NCBI RefSeq assembly: GCF_030532715.1
Contig: NZ_JAUNKO010000003.1
Coordinates: 62,001-126,000 of the forward strand
Source: Corynebacterium sp.
GTDB lineage: Bacteria > Actinomycetota > Actinomycetes > Mycobacteriales > Mycobacteriaceae
Direction of reading: 5' to 3'
Length of the DNA: 64,000 nucleotides
Shown here in pieces: positions 44,329 through 53,025 of this stretch; the first letter of the stretch is position 1; each line of letters begins with the position of its first letter. Position numbers and translations under genes: made by a program. The notes beneath the pieces were generated by a model that saw only the letters and a list, made by a program, of their open reading frames with translations, made no database searches and was not told the origin of the DNA.

Positions 44329-45177
44329 ATGGACAGTGTGAAACGGCAAGAAATCTACCCACTCCCCGCAGGATTCGATGTGCAAGCGCACCGCGGAGGG
44401 CGGGGACATTGGACGGAAGAGTCGGCGATCGCGTTTCGGAATTCGCTGGAACTCGGCGTGACTACCCTTGAATTAGACATTGTGGTCACGCGCGACGGCG
44501 TACCCGCGGTGTGGCACGACCCTGTGCTGCTGCCGGAAAAGTGTTCGTCGCGCGTCGGGGAGTTGGTGTGCGAGTTGACGTGGGCGGAGCTGCGGGAGGT
44601 GGAATGCGCGAAGTTACTGCCGGAGTTTCCGCACGCGCAGGTGGTGCCGGGCAACCGTATCGTGCGCTTGGAGGAGGTCTTCGAGCTCGCACAGGGGTAC
44701 GATGTGCACTTCAATATCGAGACGAAAATAGAGGCGGACCGCCCGCAGTTGAGTGTGTCGCCGGAAGTTTCGGTGGCGGCGATCATGCGCGCGGTGAGGG
44801 AGTGGGGCGTGGCGTCGAGAGTTATGGTGCAGTCTTTCGATTGGCGTACGTTTCCCCTGGTGCGGGCAGTGGATCCGCGCATTCCGTTGGTGGCGCTGTG
44901 GGATGAAACCACGTGGTTTGAGGGTTCGCCGTGGGGCCCTGGCGGGGACATTATCGACGCCGCGCTCAGCCACAGCATCAGCGTCCTTTCCCCCGATTTT
45001 CGGCTTGTCGACGCCGCGTTAATCGAACGCGCGCACAGTCACGGTATGCGCGTGGTGCCGTGGACGGTCAACGCCGAGGAGGATATGCAAATGCTTATCG
45101 ACCTCGGCGTTGATGGGTTGATTACGGACTACCCGAAAGTCCTGTTACTCCGGCAACCGTTCACCCGTCGCATGTGA
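44329..45177 (+). CDS. glpQ: Glycerophosphodiester phosphodiesterase
   Basis: 282-aa GDPD (TIM-barrel) enzyme hydrolysing glycerophosphodiesters to glycerol-3-phosphate and an alcohol. Catalytic series: [13 protein letters not shown] (His-Arg, Glu), [19 protein letters not shown] (Glu-Asp and His), FNIETK, and GLITDYP at the end. No signal peptide, so cytoplasmic. Start ATG 44329 is chosen because the preceding frame is not family-like. It feeds the glpD/glpK route elsewhere in the window. The last 33 bp overlap the convergent ABC ATPase gene. Confidence 0.87.
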   Translation: MDSVKRQEIYPLPAGFDVQAHRGGRGHWTEESAIAFRNSLELGVTTLELDIVVTRDGVPAVWHDPVLLPEKCSSRVGELVCELTWAELREVECAKLLPEFPHAQVVPGNRIVRLEEVFELAQGYDVHFNIETKIEADRPQLSVSPEVSVAAIMRAVREWGVASRVMVQSFDWRTFPLVRAVDPRIPLVALWDETTWFEGSPWGPGGDIIDAALSHSISVLSPDFRLVDAALIERAHSHGMRVVPWTVNAEEDMQMLIDLGVDGLITDYPKVLLLRQPFTRRM

Positions 45178-46281
45178 GAAGTTGTGCTGTGCACCTTCTT
45201 TAATGCGGACGTGGATGGTGGATCCGGTGGGGGGAGCGGTGCGTGGGGCGGTGCGGACAATGACCTGGTCGGTGGATTCGCCGTCCGGGTTGGCGTCAGT
45301 GCCGGAGCCCAAGTCGCCACCGCCGACAAGGCGGCCGTAGAGGTAGGAGTCCGAACCGAGTTCTTCGACCATGTCGATTTGAATCGGGATCGAGTTTTCC
45401 TGCTCGTTGACAATCTCGAGTGCTTCGGGGCGGAACCCGATGGTGACCTTGCCTTCATCGGCGTCGGTAAGCGCGCTGCGGGTGGCAAGCGACAGCGGAA
45501 CACGGGCGCTGCCGAGCGTTGCAACACCGTCGGAATCAACCTTGAAGGTGCCGATGTTCATGGCGGGGGAGCCGATAAACCCGGCGACGAACTCGTTGGC
45601 GGGGCGGTCGTACATCTCTTGCGGGGTGCCCACCTGTTGCAGCACACCCGCCTTGAGTACGGCGATACGGTCGCCCATGGTCAACGCCTCGGTCTGGTCG
45701 TGCGTCACGTAGAGGGTGGTTACCCCGAGTGAGCGCTGCAAAGCGGCGATCTGCGTGCGTGTTTGCACACGCAGTTTCGCATCCAAGTTCGAGAGTGGTT
45801 CGTCCATGAGGAACACCTGGGGGCGGCGCACAATTGCGCGACCCATGGCAACGCGTTGGCGCTGGCCACCAGACAGAGCCTTCGGCTTCCGATCCAAGTA
45901 GGGGGCGAGGTCGAGGGTTTGGGCGATCTTCTCAACCCGATCGTTGATCTCTTTTTTGTCGATGCCAGCAATCTTGAGCGCGAAGCCCATGTTCTCCCGC
46001 ACCGTCATATGGGGGTAGAGGGCGTAGTTCTGGAACACCATCGCGATGTCGCGGTTCTTGGGTTCCACGTGGGAAACGTCACGGTCGCCAATAAGGATGC
46101 GACCTGAGGTTACATCTTCAAGTCCTGCGAGCATGCGAAGAGTAGTGGACTTGCCGCAACCCGATGGGCCCACGAGCACGAGGAATTCGCCATCGGCGAT
46201 GTCCAAGTTCACGCGATCCACGCTTGGGGTGCTGGCACCGGGGTAGATGCAAGTGGCGTTTTCAAACGTCACGGTTGCCAT
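45145..46281 (-). CDS. CUT1-type ABC importer ATPase (UgpC/MsmK/MalK family)
   Basis: 378-aa ATPase: Walker [12 protein letters not shown]-loop [10 protein letters not shown], signature [12 protein letters not shown], Walker [13 protein letters not shown], switch [13 protein letters not shown], and a C-terminal TOBE regulatory domain ([10 protein letters not shown]). It likely powers the divergently transcribed binding protein and permeases at 46553-49640, a common arrangement. Many CUT1 ATPases are shared among several importers, so exclusivity is not assured. Confidence 0.9.
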   Translation of the reverse strand: MATVTFENATCIYPGASTPSVDRVNLDIADGEFLVLVGPSGCGKSTTLRMLAGLEDVTSGRILIGDRDVSHVEPKNRDIAMVFQNYALYPHMTVRENMGFALKIAGIDKKEINDRVEKIAQTLDLAPYLDRKPKALSGGQRQRVAMGRAIVRRPQVFLMDEPLSNLDAKLRVQTRTQIAALQRSLGVTTLYVTHDQTEALTMGDRIAVLKAGVLQQVGTPQEMYDRPANEFVAGFIGSPAMNIGTFKVDSDGVATLGSARVPLSLATRSALTDADEGKVTIGFRPEALEIVNEQENSIPIQIDMVEELGSDSYLYGRLVGGGDLGSGTDANPDGESTDQVIVRTAPRTAPPTGSTIHVRIKEGAQHNFSHATGERLPE

Positions 46282-46552
46282 AGTTTTCCTCCATCGGCGG
46301 TACGTGCCGAACGATCCGTAGTGAGAGGGCTAGACGGGCGCCTAGCTCAAAGCCGGATATTACCACTCTCTGCACGGTAATGTATGCGAAATGTCACGCT
46401 AGTTAACCCTTCTCTTAATGGCACACAAATGTTCGACATTGTGATTTAAGCCAAAAGGTTCGCACCATTTCATGACTGGTCACTCCCTCTAGTACGATGA
46501 GACTATATTCACCTCCTGCGAAGGAGGAATTCCCTTATTGGAAGGACACTTC
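46282..46552. promoter_or_regulatory. Divergent control region of the CUT1 importer
   Basis: 271 bp between the ATPase and the binding-protein genes. TGTGATTTA (46440-46448) matches the left half and core of a GlxR/CRP-type box but the right half is degenerate. Next to the start, CCTCCT (46512-46517), GCGA tetraloop, AGGAGG (46522-46527) form a 6-bp hairpin that would hide a perfect ribosome site in the 5' leader. Confidence 0.4.
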
Positions 46553-47884
46553 ATGGTGCACAAGCGCGTTCTTGCGGCCCTTTTTTCCGGTGCTATTGCA
46601 GTCAGCGGTCTCGCGGCCTGCTCGGGCTCGGGGGATGATGGCAAACCGGGCGTCTACTTTCTGAACTTCAAACCCGAACAGGAAAGCGCCTACAAGAAGG
46701 TCGCGGAAGCGTATACCAAGGAAACGGGTGTTCCCGTCAAGGTGGTCACCGCTGCTTCCGGTACCTACGAGCAAACGCTGAAGGCGGAAGTTGGCAAGTC
46801 GGACGCCCCGACCTTGTTCCAGCTCAACGGCCCTGTTGGCCTGCAAAACTGGCAGAAATATGCGGCTGACTTGACCGATGCAGATATCACCAAGGCGCTC
46901 AAAGATGACGTCCCGGCGCTCAAGGGCGAAGATGGCAAGGTCTACGGCGTGCCGTTTGCCGTGGAAGGCTACGGCATCATCTACAACGAGGCCATTTTTG
47001 ACAAGTACTTCGCCATGCCGGGCGCGAAGGCGACCAGCGTTGAAGAGATCAAGAACTTTGACAAGCTGAAGGCCGTGGCCGAGGATATGCAGTCCAAGAA
47101 GGACCAGCTTGGCATCCAGGGCGCGTTCGCTTCCACCTCCTTGGCATCCGGCGAGGATTGGCGTTGGTACACCCACCTGGCCAACATCCCGGTGCACTAC
47201 GAGCTGCAGGACTTGGGCGTGGAGGACACCGACGAGCTGAAGTTCAAGTACAACAAGGAATATCAGAACATCTTCGACCTGTACCTGGAGAACTCCACCG
47301 TGGAGAAGACCCTGGCACCGTCGAAGTCCGTGACTGACTCCATGGCGGAATTCGCGCAGGGCAAGGCGGCCATGGTGCAAAACGGTAACTGGGCGTGGGG
47401 CCAGATCAAGGAAGTATCCGGCAACGTCGTCAAGGAAGACGAAATCAAGTTCATGCCGATCTACACCGGCATCAAGGGTGAAGAGAAGCAGGGCCTTGCG
47501 GTTGGTACCGAAAACTACCTCGCCGTGAACAACAAGGCTACCGAGGAAGACCAGAAGGCCACGATCGACTTTATTAACTGGCTGTTCACCAGCGACGAGG
47601 GCAAGACCCACGTGGTTGAGGATCTCGGTTTCATCGCGCCGTTCAACAACTACACCGAGGCAGACGCCCCGAACGATCCGTTGGCTACCCAGATTGCCGC
47701 GGCGATCAATGATGAAGAGCTCACCCCGGTCCCGTGGGACTTCCAGTACTTCCCCTCCCAGCAGTTCAAGGATGACTTTGGCCAGGCTTTGGGCCAGTAC
47801 GCATCCGGCAACATTTCTTGGGACGAGGTTGTAAAGACCTTCGTTGACAATTGGGCGGCTGAAAAAGCTGCTTCCAAAAAGTAG
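46553..47884 (+). CDS. CUT1 ABC importer, extracellular sugar-binding lipoprotein
   Basis: 443-aa family-1 solute-binding protein. Lipobox LAAC after VLAALFSGAIAVSG, then YFLNFKPEQESAYKKVAEAYT, FAVEGYGIIYNEAIF and AAMVQNGNWAW, all typical of CUT1 carbohydrate-binding proteins. The ligand is unknown; sugars or glycerophospho-compounds are both possible given the adjacent glpQ. Start: ATG 46553 preceded by GGAAGGA; an alternative TTG 46538 lies 10 bases after AGGAGG and would add five residues. Confidence 0.88.
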   Translation: MVHKRVLAALFSGAIAVSGLAACSGSGDDGKPGVYFLNFKPEQESAYKKVAEAYTKETGVPVKVVTAASGTYEQTLKAEVGKSDAPTLFQLNGPVGLQNWQKYAADLTDADITKALKDDVPALKGEDGKVYGVPFAVEGYGIIYNEAIFDKYFAMPGAKATSVEEIKNFDKLKAVAEDMQSKKDQLGIQGAFASTSLASGEDWRWYTHLANIPVHYELQDLGVEDTDELKFKYNKEYQNIFDLYLENSTVEKTLAPSKSVTDSMAEFAQGKAAMVQNGNWAWGQIKEVSGNVVKEDEIKFMPIYTGIKGEEKQGLAVGTENYLAVNNKATEEDQKATIDFINWLFTSDEGKTHVVEDLGFIAPFNNYTEADAPNDPLATQIAAAINDEELTPVPWDFQYFPSQQFKDDFGQALGQYASGNISWDEVVKTFVDNWAAEKAASKK

Positions 47885-47899
47885 AAGCTCCTAGCGTTT

Positions 47900-47929
47900 G
47901 ATGTGGGGTCCAATTGCGGGCCCCACATC
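47900..47929 (+). promoter_or_regulatory. Intercistronic hairpin between binding protein and permease
   Basis: GATGTGGGG (47900-47908) pairs with CCCCACATC (47921-47929) around a 12-base loop; TCC and GGG can extend it. No T-run follows. Such hairpins often make the binding protein more abundant than the permeases by stalling or stabilising mRNA ends. Confidence 0.65.
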
Positions 47930-47949
47930 GCATACAGAATGGCAATCCT

Positions 47950-48795
47950 ATGCAAGCGTCATTAAAAAAGTACTTCCCAATATTTGTGCTTCCGACGCTG
48001 ATCGCGTTCGCGATCGCGTTCCTCGTGCCGTTCATTATTGGTTTCCTGCTGTCGTTTACGGATTTCACCACGATTTCCGATGCCGAGTTCAACGGCATTG
48101 ATAACTACGTAGCAGCCTTTAGTGAGCGCGAGGGCTTCGTCGCCTCGTTCGGCTTCACAGCACTTGTTGTCGTTGTTTCACTGGTAACGGTGAACGTATT
48201 CGCCTTCGCCATTGCGTGGGCGTTGACGAGAAAGCTGGCGGGAACGAACTTCTTCCGCACGGTGTTCTTCATGCCGAACCTGATCGGTGGCATCGTGCTC
48301 GGCTATACGTGGCAGTCCATGATTAATGCGGTGCTGGCCAATTACGGCACCACGATTATCGCGGACTGGAAGTATGGTTACCTCGGTTTGATCGTGTTGA
48401 TCAACTGGCAGCTCGTCGGCTACATGATGATCATCTACATCGCCGGTCTGCAAAACGTGCCGCCGGAGCTCATTGAGGCGGCCCAACTCGACGGTGCTTC
48501 GAAGTGGGGCGTGCTGCGGCACGTGACCATCCCGATGGTGATGCCGTCCATCACGATCTGCATGTTCCTCACCTTTGCGAACACGTTCAAAATGTTCGAC
48601 CAAAACCTCGCGTTGACCAACGGTGCGCCCCAGGCTCAGACAGAGATGGTCGCCCTGAACATCGTGAACACCATGTTTAGTCGCGTCGGCGTGGAAGGCG
48701 TGGGCCAAGCGAAGGCAGTGATCTTCGTGGTGGTCGTGGTTATCTTCGCCCTCATTCAGTTGAAGGTTACCCGCAGCCGAGAGGTGGAAGCATAA
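47950..48795 (+). CDS. CUT1 ABC importer, permease 1 (MalF/UgpA-like)
   Basis: 281-aa permease with six helices. EAA loop PPELIEAAQLDGASKWGVLRHV and start of transport-type N-terminus (LKKYFPIFVLPTLIAF) are typical of UgpA/MsmF. Start ATG 47950; the earlier in-frame ATG falls inside the hairpin region and adds no family sequence. Its stop overlaps the next start (TAATG). Confidence 0.88.
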   Translation: MQASLKKYFPIFVLPTLIAFAIAFLVPFIIGFLLSFTDFTTISDAEFNGIDNYVAAFSEREGFVASFGFTALVVVVSLVTVNVFAFAIAWALTRKLAGTNFFRTVFFMPNLIGGIVLGYTWQSMINAVLANYGTTIIADWKYGYLGLIVLINWQLVGYMMIIYIAGLQNVPPELIEAAQLDGASKWGVLRHVTIPMVMPSITICMFLTFANTFKMFDQNLALTNGAPQAQTEMVALNIVNTMFSRVGVEGVGQAKAVIFVVVVVIFALIQLKVTRSREVEA

Positions 48796-49640
48796 TGAAA
48801 ACCCAAAAGATCGGCCCCGTACAGATCTTTATGTACGCCATCTTGGTATTCCTCACCTGCGTGTTCGTGGGACCAATCCTGTTCATCCTGATGAACTCCT
48901 TCAAGAGCAAGTTCGCCATCTCCGATCACGCGTTCGCCGTACCGCTCGGTGACATGTGGGTCGGGTTTGAGAACTATGCCGTCGGCTTGTTGCGGGACGG
49001 TTTCTTCTGGGCCATTATCTGGTCCTTCGTCATCACGATTTTGTCCGTGATCGCGATCGTGTTTTTCTCCGCGATGACCGCGTATTACATCACCCGCGTT
49101 AAGAGCTGGTGGACCAACGCGATCTACTATCTGTTCGTGTTTTCCATGGTCATCCCCTTCCAAATGGTGATGTTCCCAACGGTTAAGATCGCCGACACCC
49201 TGAATTTGAACAATCCCGTTGGCATTACGATCCTCTACCTTGGTTTCGGTTCCGCCTTGTCGGTTTTCATGTTCTCCGGCTTTGTGAAGTCCATTCCGTT
49301 GGAAATTGAGGAAGCCGCCATGATCGACGGCTGTGGCCCACTGCAAACCTACTTCCGTGTGGTGTTGCCTATGCTGAAGCCCACCGCGATTACGGTTGCG
49401 ATCCTCAACGCCATGTGGGTGTGGAACGACTACCTGCTGCCGTATCTGGTGATCGGTTTGTCCACCGAGTACAAGACCATCCCCGTGGTGGTGCAGTCCT
49501 TCGTCGGTTCCAATGGTAACCGCGACCTTGGTGCGATGATGGCGATGCTGGTGTTGGCCATTATCCCGATTGTGGTGTTCTATATTTCGGCCCAGAAGTA
49601 CATCATTGAAGGTGTGGCGGCTGGTGCCGTGAAGGGTTGA
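48795..49640 (+). CDS. CUT1 ABC importer, permease 2 (MalG/UgpE-like)
   Basis: 281-aa permease, six helices, EAA loop PLEIEEAAMIDGCGPLQTYFRV and MWVWNDYLLPYLVI typical of the MalG/UgpE half. Pairs with permease 1. Followed two bases later by a DUF624-like membrane gene. Confidence 0.88.
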   Translation: MKTQKIGPVQIFMYAILVFLTCVFVGPILFILMNSFKSKFAISDHAFAVPLGDMWVGFENYAVGLLRDGFFWAIIWSFVITILSVIAIVFFSAMTAYYITRVKSWWTNAIYYLFVFSMVIPFQMVMFPTVKIADTLNLNNPVGITILYLGFGSALSVFMFSGFVKSIPLEIEEAAMIDGCGPLQTYFRVVLPMLKPTAITVAILNAMWVWNDYLLPYLVIGLSTEYKTIPVVVQSFVGSNGNRDLGAMMAMLVLAIIPIVVFYISAQKYIIEGVAAGAVKG

Positions 49641-49641
49641 T

Positions 49642-50217
49642 ATGGGCCCGGATTCTCTGCTCCACCGCGTGTTGGACAAGTTTTCTGATGTCGCGGTGGT
49701 ATCCGCAGTCACCGTGCTTTGCTGCGCGTTCGTCATTCCTGGCGGGCGCGCAGTGCGCGCTTCGACCCACGTGTGGCTTACCGATCCGCCCCGCCCGATC
49801 GCGGCCTTCTTTCGCGGTTTGTGCGAGCCGGGGGGTGCGCTGACCTGGTGGTGGTTCTTGATGGTCGCGGCGCATCTGCTCGCCGTGGTGGAGTGGTTGG
49901 CCGTGGACAACGTGGTGGTGCGTGCGGGGTTGTTGTCTGGCGTGTTGTTGGTCAATGCGCTGTCCGTGTGGATCGTGCCGGTTGCGGCGTTGCGGGGGTT
50001 GTCGTTGCCGGGCGCTTTTCGGGAATCAATGGTGTTGTTTGTGTCGCAGTTGCCGCGCACGTTGGGGGCGTTGGCGGTTGTTGCGTTGACCGCGGGGGCG
50101 TTGCTTGCGCTGCTGCCGCATTCATTGTTTTTTGGATTTTTGGGCATCGGGGTTGCCCAGTATTGCGTCACACTCCTCGTTTCACCCCCTTTAGGGTGTA
50201 GCAACAACGTTGCCTAG
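49642..50217 (+). CDS. YesL/DUF624-like membrane protein
   Basis: 191-aa protein with about five helices. Layout (N-terminal GPDSLLHRVLDKFSDVAVVS, a middle WWWFLMVAA helix and a C-terminal FFGFLGIGVAQYCVTLLV) resembles YesL/DUF624 proteins that often accompany CUT1 sugar importers, though similarity is moderate. One base separates the preceding stop and its ATG, so it belongs to the importer operon. Confidence 0.6.
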   Translation: MGPDSLLHRVLDKFSDVAVVSAVTVLCCAFVIPGGRAVRASTHVWLTDPPRPIAAFFRGLCEPGGALTWWWFLMVAAHLLAVVEWLAVDNVVVRAGLLSGVLLVNALSVWIVPVAALRGLSLPGAFRESMVLFVSQLPRTLGALAVVALTAGALLALLPHSLFFGFLGIGVAQYCVTLLVSPPLGCSNNVA

Positions 50218-50741
50218 CGACGTCCGCCCACTTGACGTTGATTGAAAAGCCCCACGTCCAGGGGCTTATCTGTTATGCAAATTTCACCTTGATAAATTTT
50301 GCATAACCCTTATCAATAGATGTAAAAACTTGCGGTTATCTGTCGGGTGTCTACTATTCAGCATTAGCGGAAGGACGAGTAGATGCCAATTGCTTTATCT
50401 GAAAACTCCAATTCGAATTGGAGACGCCTTCTGGGGGTGTCAAGGCGTAGTGAGGACTTTGCTCAGCGGAGCTCTCGCCGTTCCGTTCTTTATGGTCAAA
50501 AGTGGCGTTTTACCAGGGGGTATGCCAAAAAGTTAAGCGTGCCCACCCTGTCGAAAGTTTGCACACAATCATTTCGAAGGGACGGTTTTTGCGCGGCGTT
50601 GAATGCTACACGCTTACATCGCTTTAAGGGTGATTTTGTTCGAAATCCAGAAACGCGAAATCGCTGTGGAAAGAAATTCCGAGGCACGCCGATATATGTG
50701 CGAAATCCACATATATTGACACTGAAAGAGGTTTCAAGTTT
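50218..50741. promoter_or_regulatory. Intergenic region before the glycan operon, with two inverted repeats
   Basis: AAGCCCC/GGGGCTT (50247-50267) is a likely terminator for the importer operon. GTTATGCAAA (50272-50281) / TTTGCATAAC (50298-50307) is a 10-bp inverted repeat suggestive of an operator. ATATATGTG (50692-50700) / CACATATAT (50708-50716) is a 9-bp hairpin directly before the first glycosyltransferase, next to TTGACA (50716-50721). The AT-rich middle otherwise holds only the doubtful frame at 50383. Confidence 0.45.
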
Positions 50742-50745
50742 ATGA
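50383..50745 (+). CDS. Doubtful 120-aa basic protein upstream of the glycan operon
   Basis: A frame starting with ATG after GGAAGGAC and ending in TGA that overlaps the start codon of the first glycosyltransferase (ATGA). Both features are what a real leader gene would show. The protein is Arg/Ser-rich (RRSEDFAQRSSRRS, KKFRGTPIYVRNP), has no domain, signal or helix I recognise, and contains the direct repeat VRNP twice. It could be a chance frame or a regulatory leader. Confidence 0.3.
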   Translation: MPIALSENSNSNWRRLLGVSRRSEDFAQRSSRRSVLYGQKWRFTRGYAKKLSVPTLSKVCTQSFRRDGFCAALNATRLHRFKGDFVRNPETRNRCGKKFRGTPIYVRNPHILTLKEVSSL

Positions 50746-51431
50746 GTGTGAGCTTAATTTTGCCGTCAATGAATGAAACGGCAAATCTCATGCGTTTGCT
50801 TCCGGACATTCCGGAAGAGTACGAGCTCGTGGTCGTCGAGGGTGGCAACATCGAACACACCCAGTCCGCCTTACGGGACTTTCCAGTCCGCGTCATCGGC
50901 CAAACTCGGCGCGGGAAAGGCAACGCGTTGGTGTGCGGCTGCGTAGCCGCCACCGGTAACCACCTCGTCATGGTGGACACCGACGGCTCAGCGGAGATTT
51001 CGGAAATCCCCCGCTTCATTGCTGCGTTGGAAACTGGGGCGGATTTTGTCAAGGGTTCGCGCTATTTGCTTGGTGGGGGTTCCGACGATCTGACCAAGCT
51101 GCGCTCCGCTGGCAATCTTGGTTTCACCCGTCTGGCAAACATGCTGTTCGGCACGAGTTTCACGGACCTGTGTTACGGATTCAACGCGTTCTCGCGGCAC
51201 ATGTTCGAGTCCTGGGGGTTGCCTTCCGTGTCGAAGCATCTGCCGCAGTGGGGTGATGGCTTTGAGATTGAAACGTTGTTTGCGTGCCGCGCCGCGAAGC
51301 TCGGCGCCAACATCACGGAGGTGCCGAGCCACGAGTACAACCGCGTCCACGGCCAAAGCAATTTGGATGCGTGGCAGGACGGCAAGCGCGTGTTGCGCAC
51401 AATCTGGAAGGAGTGGCGTGGAAAGTATTGA
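50742..51431 (+). CDS. GT2 glycosyltransferase, polyprenyl-phosphate-sugar synthase-like
   Basis: 229-aa GT-A protein of the DPM1/DPG synthase type. LILPSMNETANLMRLL at the start, VVVEGGNIEHT, QTRRGKGNALVCGC, the DxD-like MVDTDGSAEI, and KGSRYLLGGGSDDLTKLRS followed by FGTSFTDLCYGFNAF, the signature of dolichyl/polyprenyl-phosphate glycosyl transferases. Probably makes a lipid-linked sugar for the genes downstream. First gene of the overlapping operon. Confidence 0.85.
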   Translation: MSVSLILPSMNETANLMRLLPDIPEEYELVVVEGGNIEHTQSALRDFPVRVIGQTRRGKGNALVCGCVAATGNHLVMVDTDGSAEISEIPRFIAALETGADFVKGSRYLLGGGSDDLTKLRSAGNLGFTRLANMLFGTSFTDLCYGFNAFSRHMFESWGLPSVSKHLPQWGDGFEIETLFACRAAKLGANITEVPSHEYNRVHGQSNLDAWQDGKRVLRTIWKEWRGKY

Positions 51432-53025
51432 TGTCGTCGTATGTACCGTCGCTGGCCGCGAGGGCTTCTTGCAGGATTGCGTCGCTGCGATCGAGGCGGA
51501 ACTGGTACCGGGCGATACGCTCATTGTGGTCCGGGACCGCCCGCTGGCGGAAGCCCGTAACCATGGCGTGGCCCAAGGATCGAACCCAATCGTCGTGTTT
51601 ATTGATGACGACGCCGTGCCCCGCCCCGGCTGGCGCGCGGCGATGAGCGTGTTCGATGACCCCAGCATCGTCGGAATTGGTGGTGCCGTGCACCCAAAGT
51701 TCGAGCGCGGGGGTGGGGATACTCGCCACGCATGGGTATATGGATGCGACCATGCGGGTCTGCCACCGGATGGGGAGGAGATTCGCAACCCGATCGGGGC
51801 GGCAATGGCGTTTCGCCGCCCTATTCCAGAGTTTTCCCCCGCGCTGGGTCGCGTCGGCGGTAACACCGCGGGCGGGGAGGAGACGGAGTTGTGTCAGCGC
51901 ATTGACGGCCGAATCATCCGGCACACGGCATTTGCGGTTGATCATTTCGTCCCAGCTTCTCGCACCAAGCTTGGTTACCACCTGAAGCGTTCATTTCACG
52001 AGGGCAGGATGAAATCCTGGTTAAGCAACCTGGGGCCCGAGCGCAGGTACGCCGCGCGCCCCGGCTTGCATGTGCTTGCGGCGGCGGCGGGGTTTGCGTT
52101 GGGCAAGCGGGGCTTTATTCCGCCGAAGGCGCCGACGTGCGCGGCGTCGATAATTATTTGTACGGATGGCCGCCGCCCGCTGTCGCTTGAGCACCTTGAA
52201 CGCGCCATTGAAGGACTCGATGCGGAGATCGTGGTGGTGGACAATTCGCCAGACGGTATCGGGGTGGGAATCCGCGCTTCCGAACGGGGTTTGGCGCGAG
52301 CCCGAAACGAAGGCATCCGCGCAGCAAACGGCAAAATTCTGGCGTTTACGGACGACGATGCGGAGATCGACCCCAATTGGCTGAGGGAGCTGATTGCCGG
52401 GTACGGCGACGATGACAACGTGTGGGCGGTGACCGGACGCGTGCTCAGCACCCCGCACACCGATGCGCAACGCCTGTTTGAGGAACACATCAGCTACGAT
52501 CTCGGCGATCGCCCGCGCCGCTGGAACCTAGAAACGGAGGAAGTCCCGCCGCTGTACCCGTACCCGGCCGGCAGCTTTGGCACCGGGGCGAATATGTCGT
52601 TCCGTGCGGAAGTGTTCCAGAAAATCGGCGGATTCGCGGAGGAGCTCGGCGCGGGGCGGTGCACGCGCGGCGGTGAGGACATTGACATGCTGCGGCGAGT
52701 GGTATTGCACGGCGGCACCATTCAATACTGGCCGGCGGCTATTGTGCGGCACGATCATCGGGAAACGAAACGGCAGCTTATGCGGCAAATGTTTGGTTTC
52801 GGGGCGGGGTTTACAGCCGCGTTGGCGCGTTGCGTTGCCGACGGAACGTTTGTGCCTACGTCCGTGCGCGGGACCATTCCAAAGGGGGCGGTGAAAGGGC
52901 CGAAGGATCCGGCCCCGTGGTGGATGCGGGCGGCCGAGGGGGCTGGGTATGTGTGCGGTCCGCCCCTGTTTGCGGCAGCGCGCCTCAGCGATGCGGTGGG
53001 TGTATGGAACAAGACCGAGTCATAG
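51418..53025 (+). CDS. Double-domain GT2 glycosyltransferase
   Basis: 535 aa with two GT2 domains. The first (about 1-225) has VVVCTVAGREGFLQDCV, ARNHGVAQGSNPIVVFIDDDAVPRPGW and GGEETELCQRI. The second (about 240-500) has ASIIICTDGRRPLSLEHL, ARARNEGIRAANGKILAFTDDDAEI, SFGTGANMSFRAEVF and GGEDIDMLRRV. Such tandem enzymes can add two alternating sugars. GTG start at 51418 after GGAAGGAG overlaps the previous gene by 14 bp; a longer frame upstream is a shadow. The final 22 bp overlap the membrane gene. Confidence 0.85.
   Translation: MESIDVVVCTVAGREGFLQDCVAAIEAELVPGDTLIVVRDRPLAEARNHGVAQGSNPIVVFIDDDAVPRPGWRAAMSVFDDPSIVGIGGAVHPKFERGGGDTRHAWVYGCDHAGLPPDGEEIRNPIGAAMAFRRPIPEFSPALGRVGGNTAGGEETELCQRIDGRIIRHTAFAVDHFVPASRTKLGYHLKRSFHEGRMKSWLSNLGPERRYAARPGLHVLAAAAGFALGKRGFIPPKAPTCAASIIICTDGRRPLSLEHLERAIEGLDAEIVVVDNSPDGIGVGIRASERGLARARNEGIRAANGKILAFTDDDAEIDPNWLRELIAGYGDDDNVWAVTGRVLSTPHTDAQRLFEEHISYDLGDRPRRWNLETEEVPPLYPYPAGSFGTGANMSFRAEVFQKIGGFAEELGAGRCTRGGEDIDMLRRVVLHGGTIQYWPAAIVRHDHRETKRQLMRQMFGFGAGFTAALARCVADGTFVPTSVRGTIPKGAVKGPKDPAPWWMRAAEGAGYVCGPPLFAAARLSDAVGVWNKTES

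Noticed and set aside
48756..50207. 483-codon minus-strand frame opposite the importer permease
   Set aside because: Asn/His/Thr-rich shadow of a membrane protein gene.
50716..50744. TTGACA with TTTATG 17 bp downstream as promoter of the first glycosyltransferase
   Set aside because: Transcription would start inside the gene, after its ATG.
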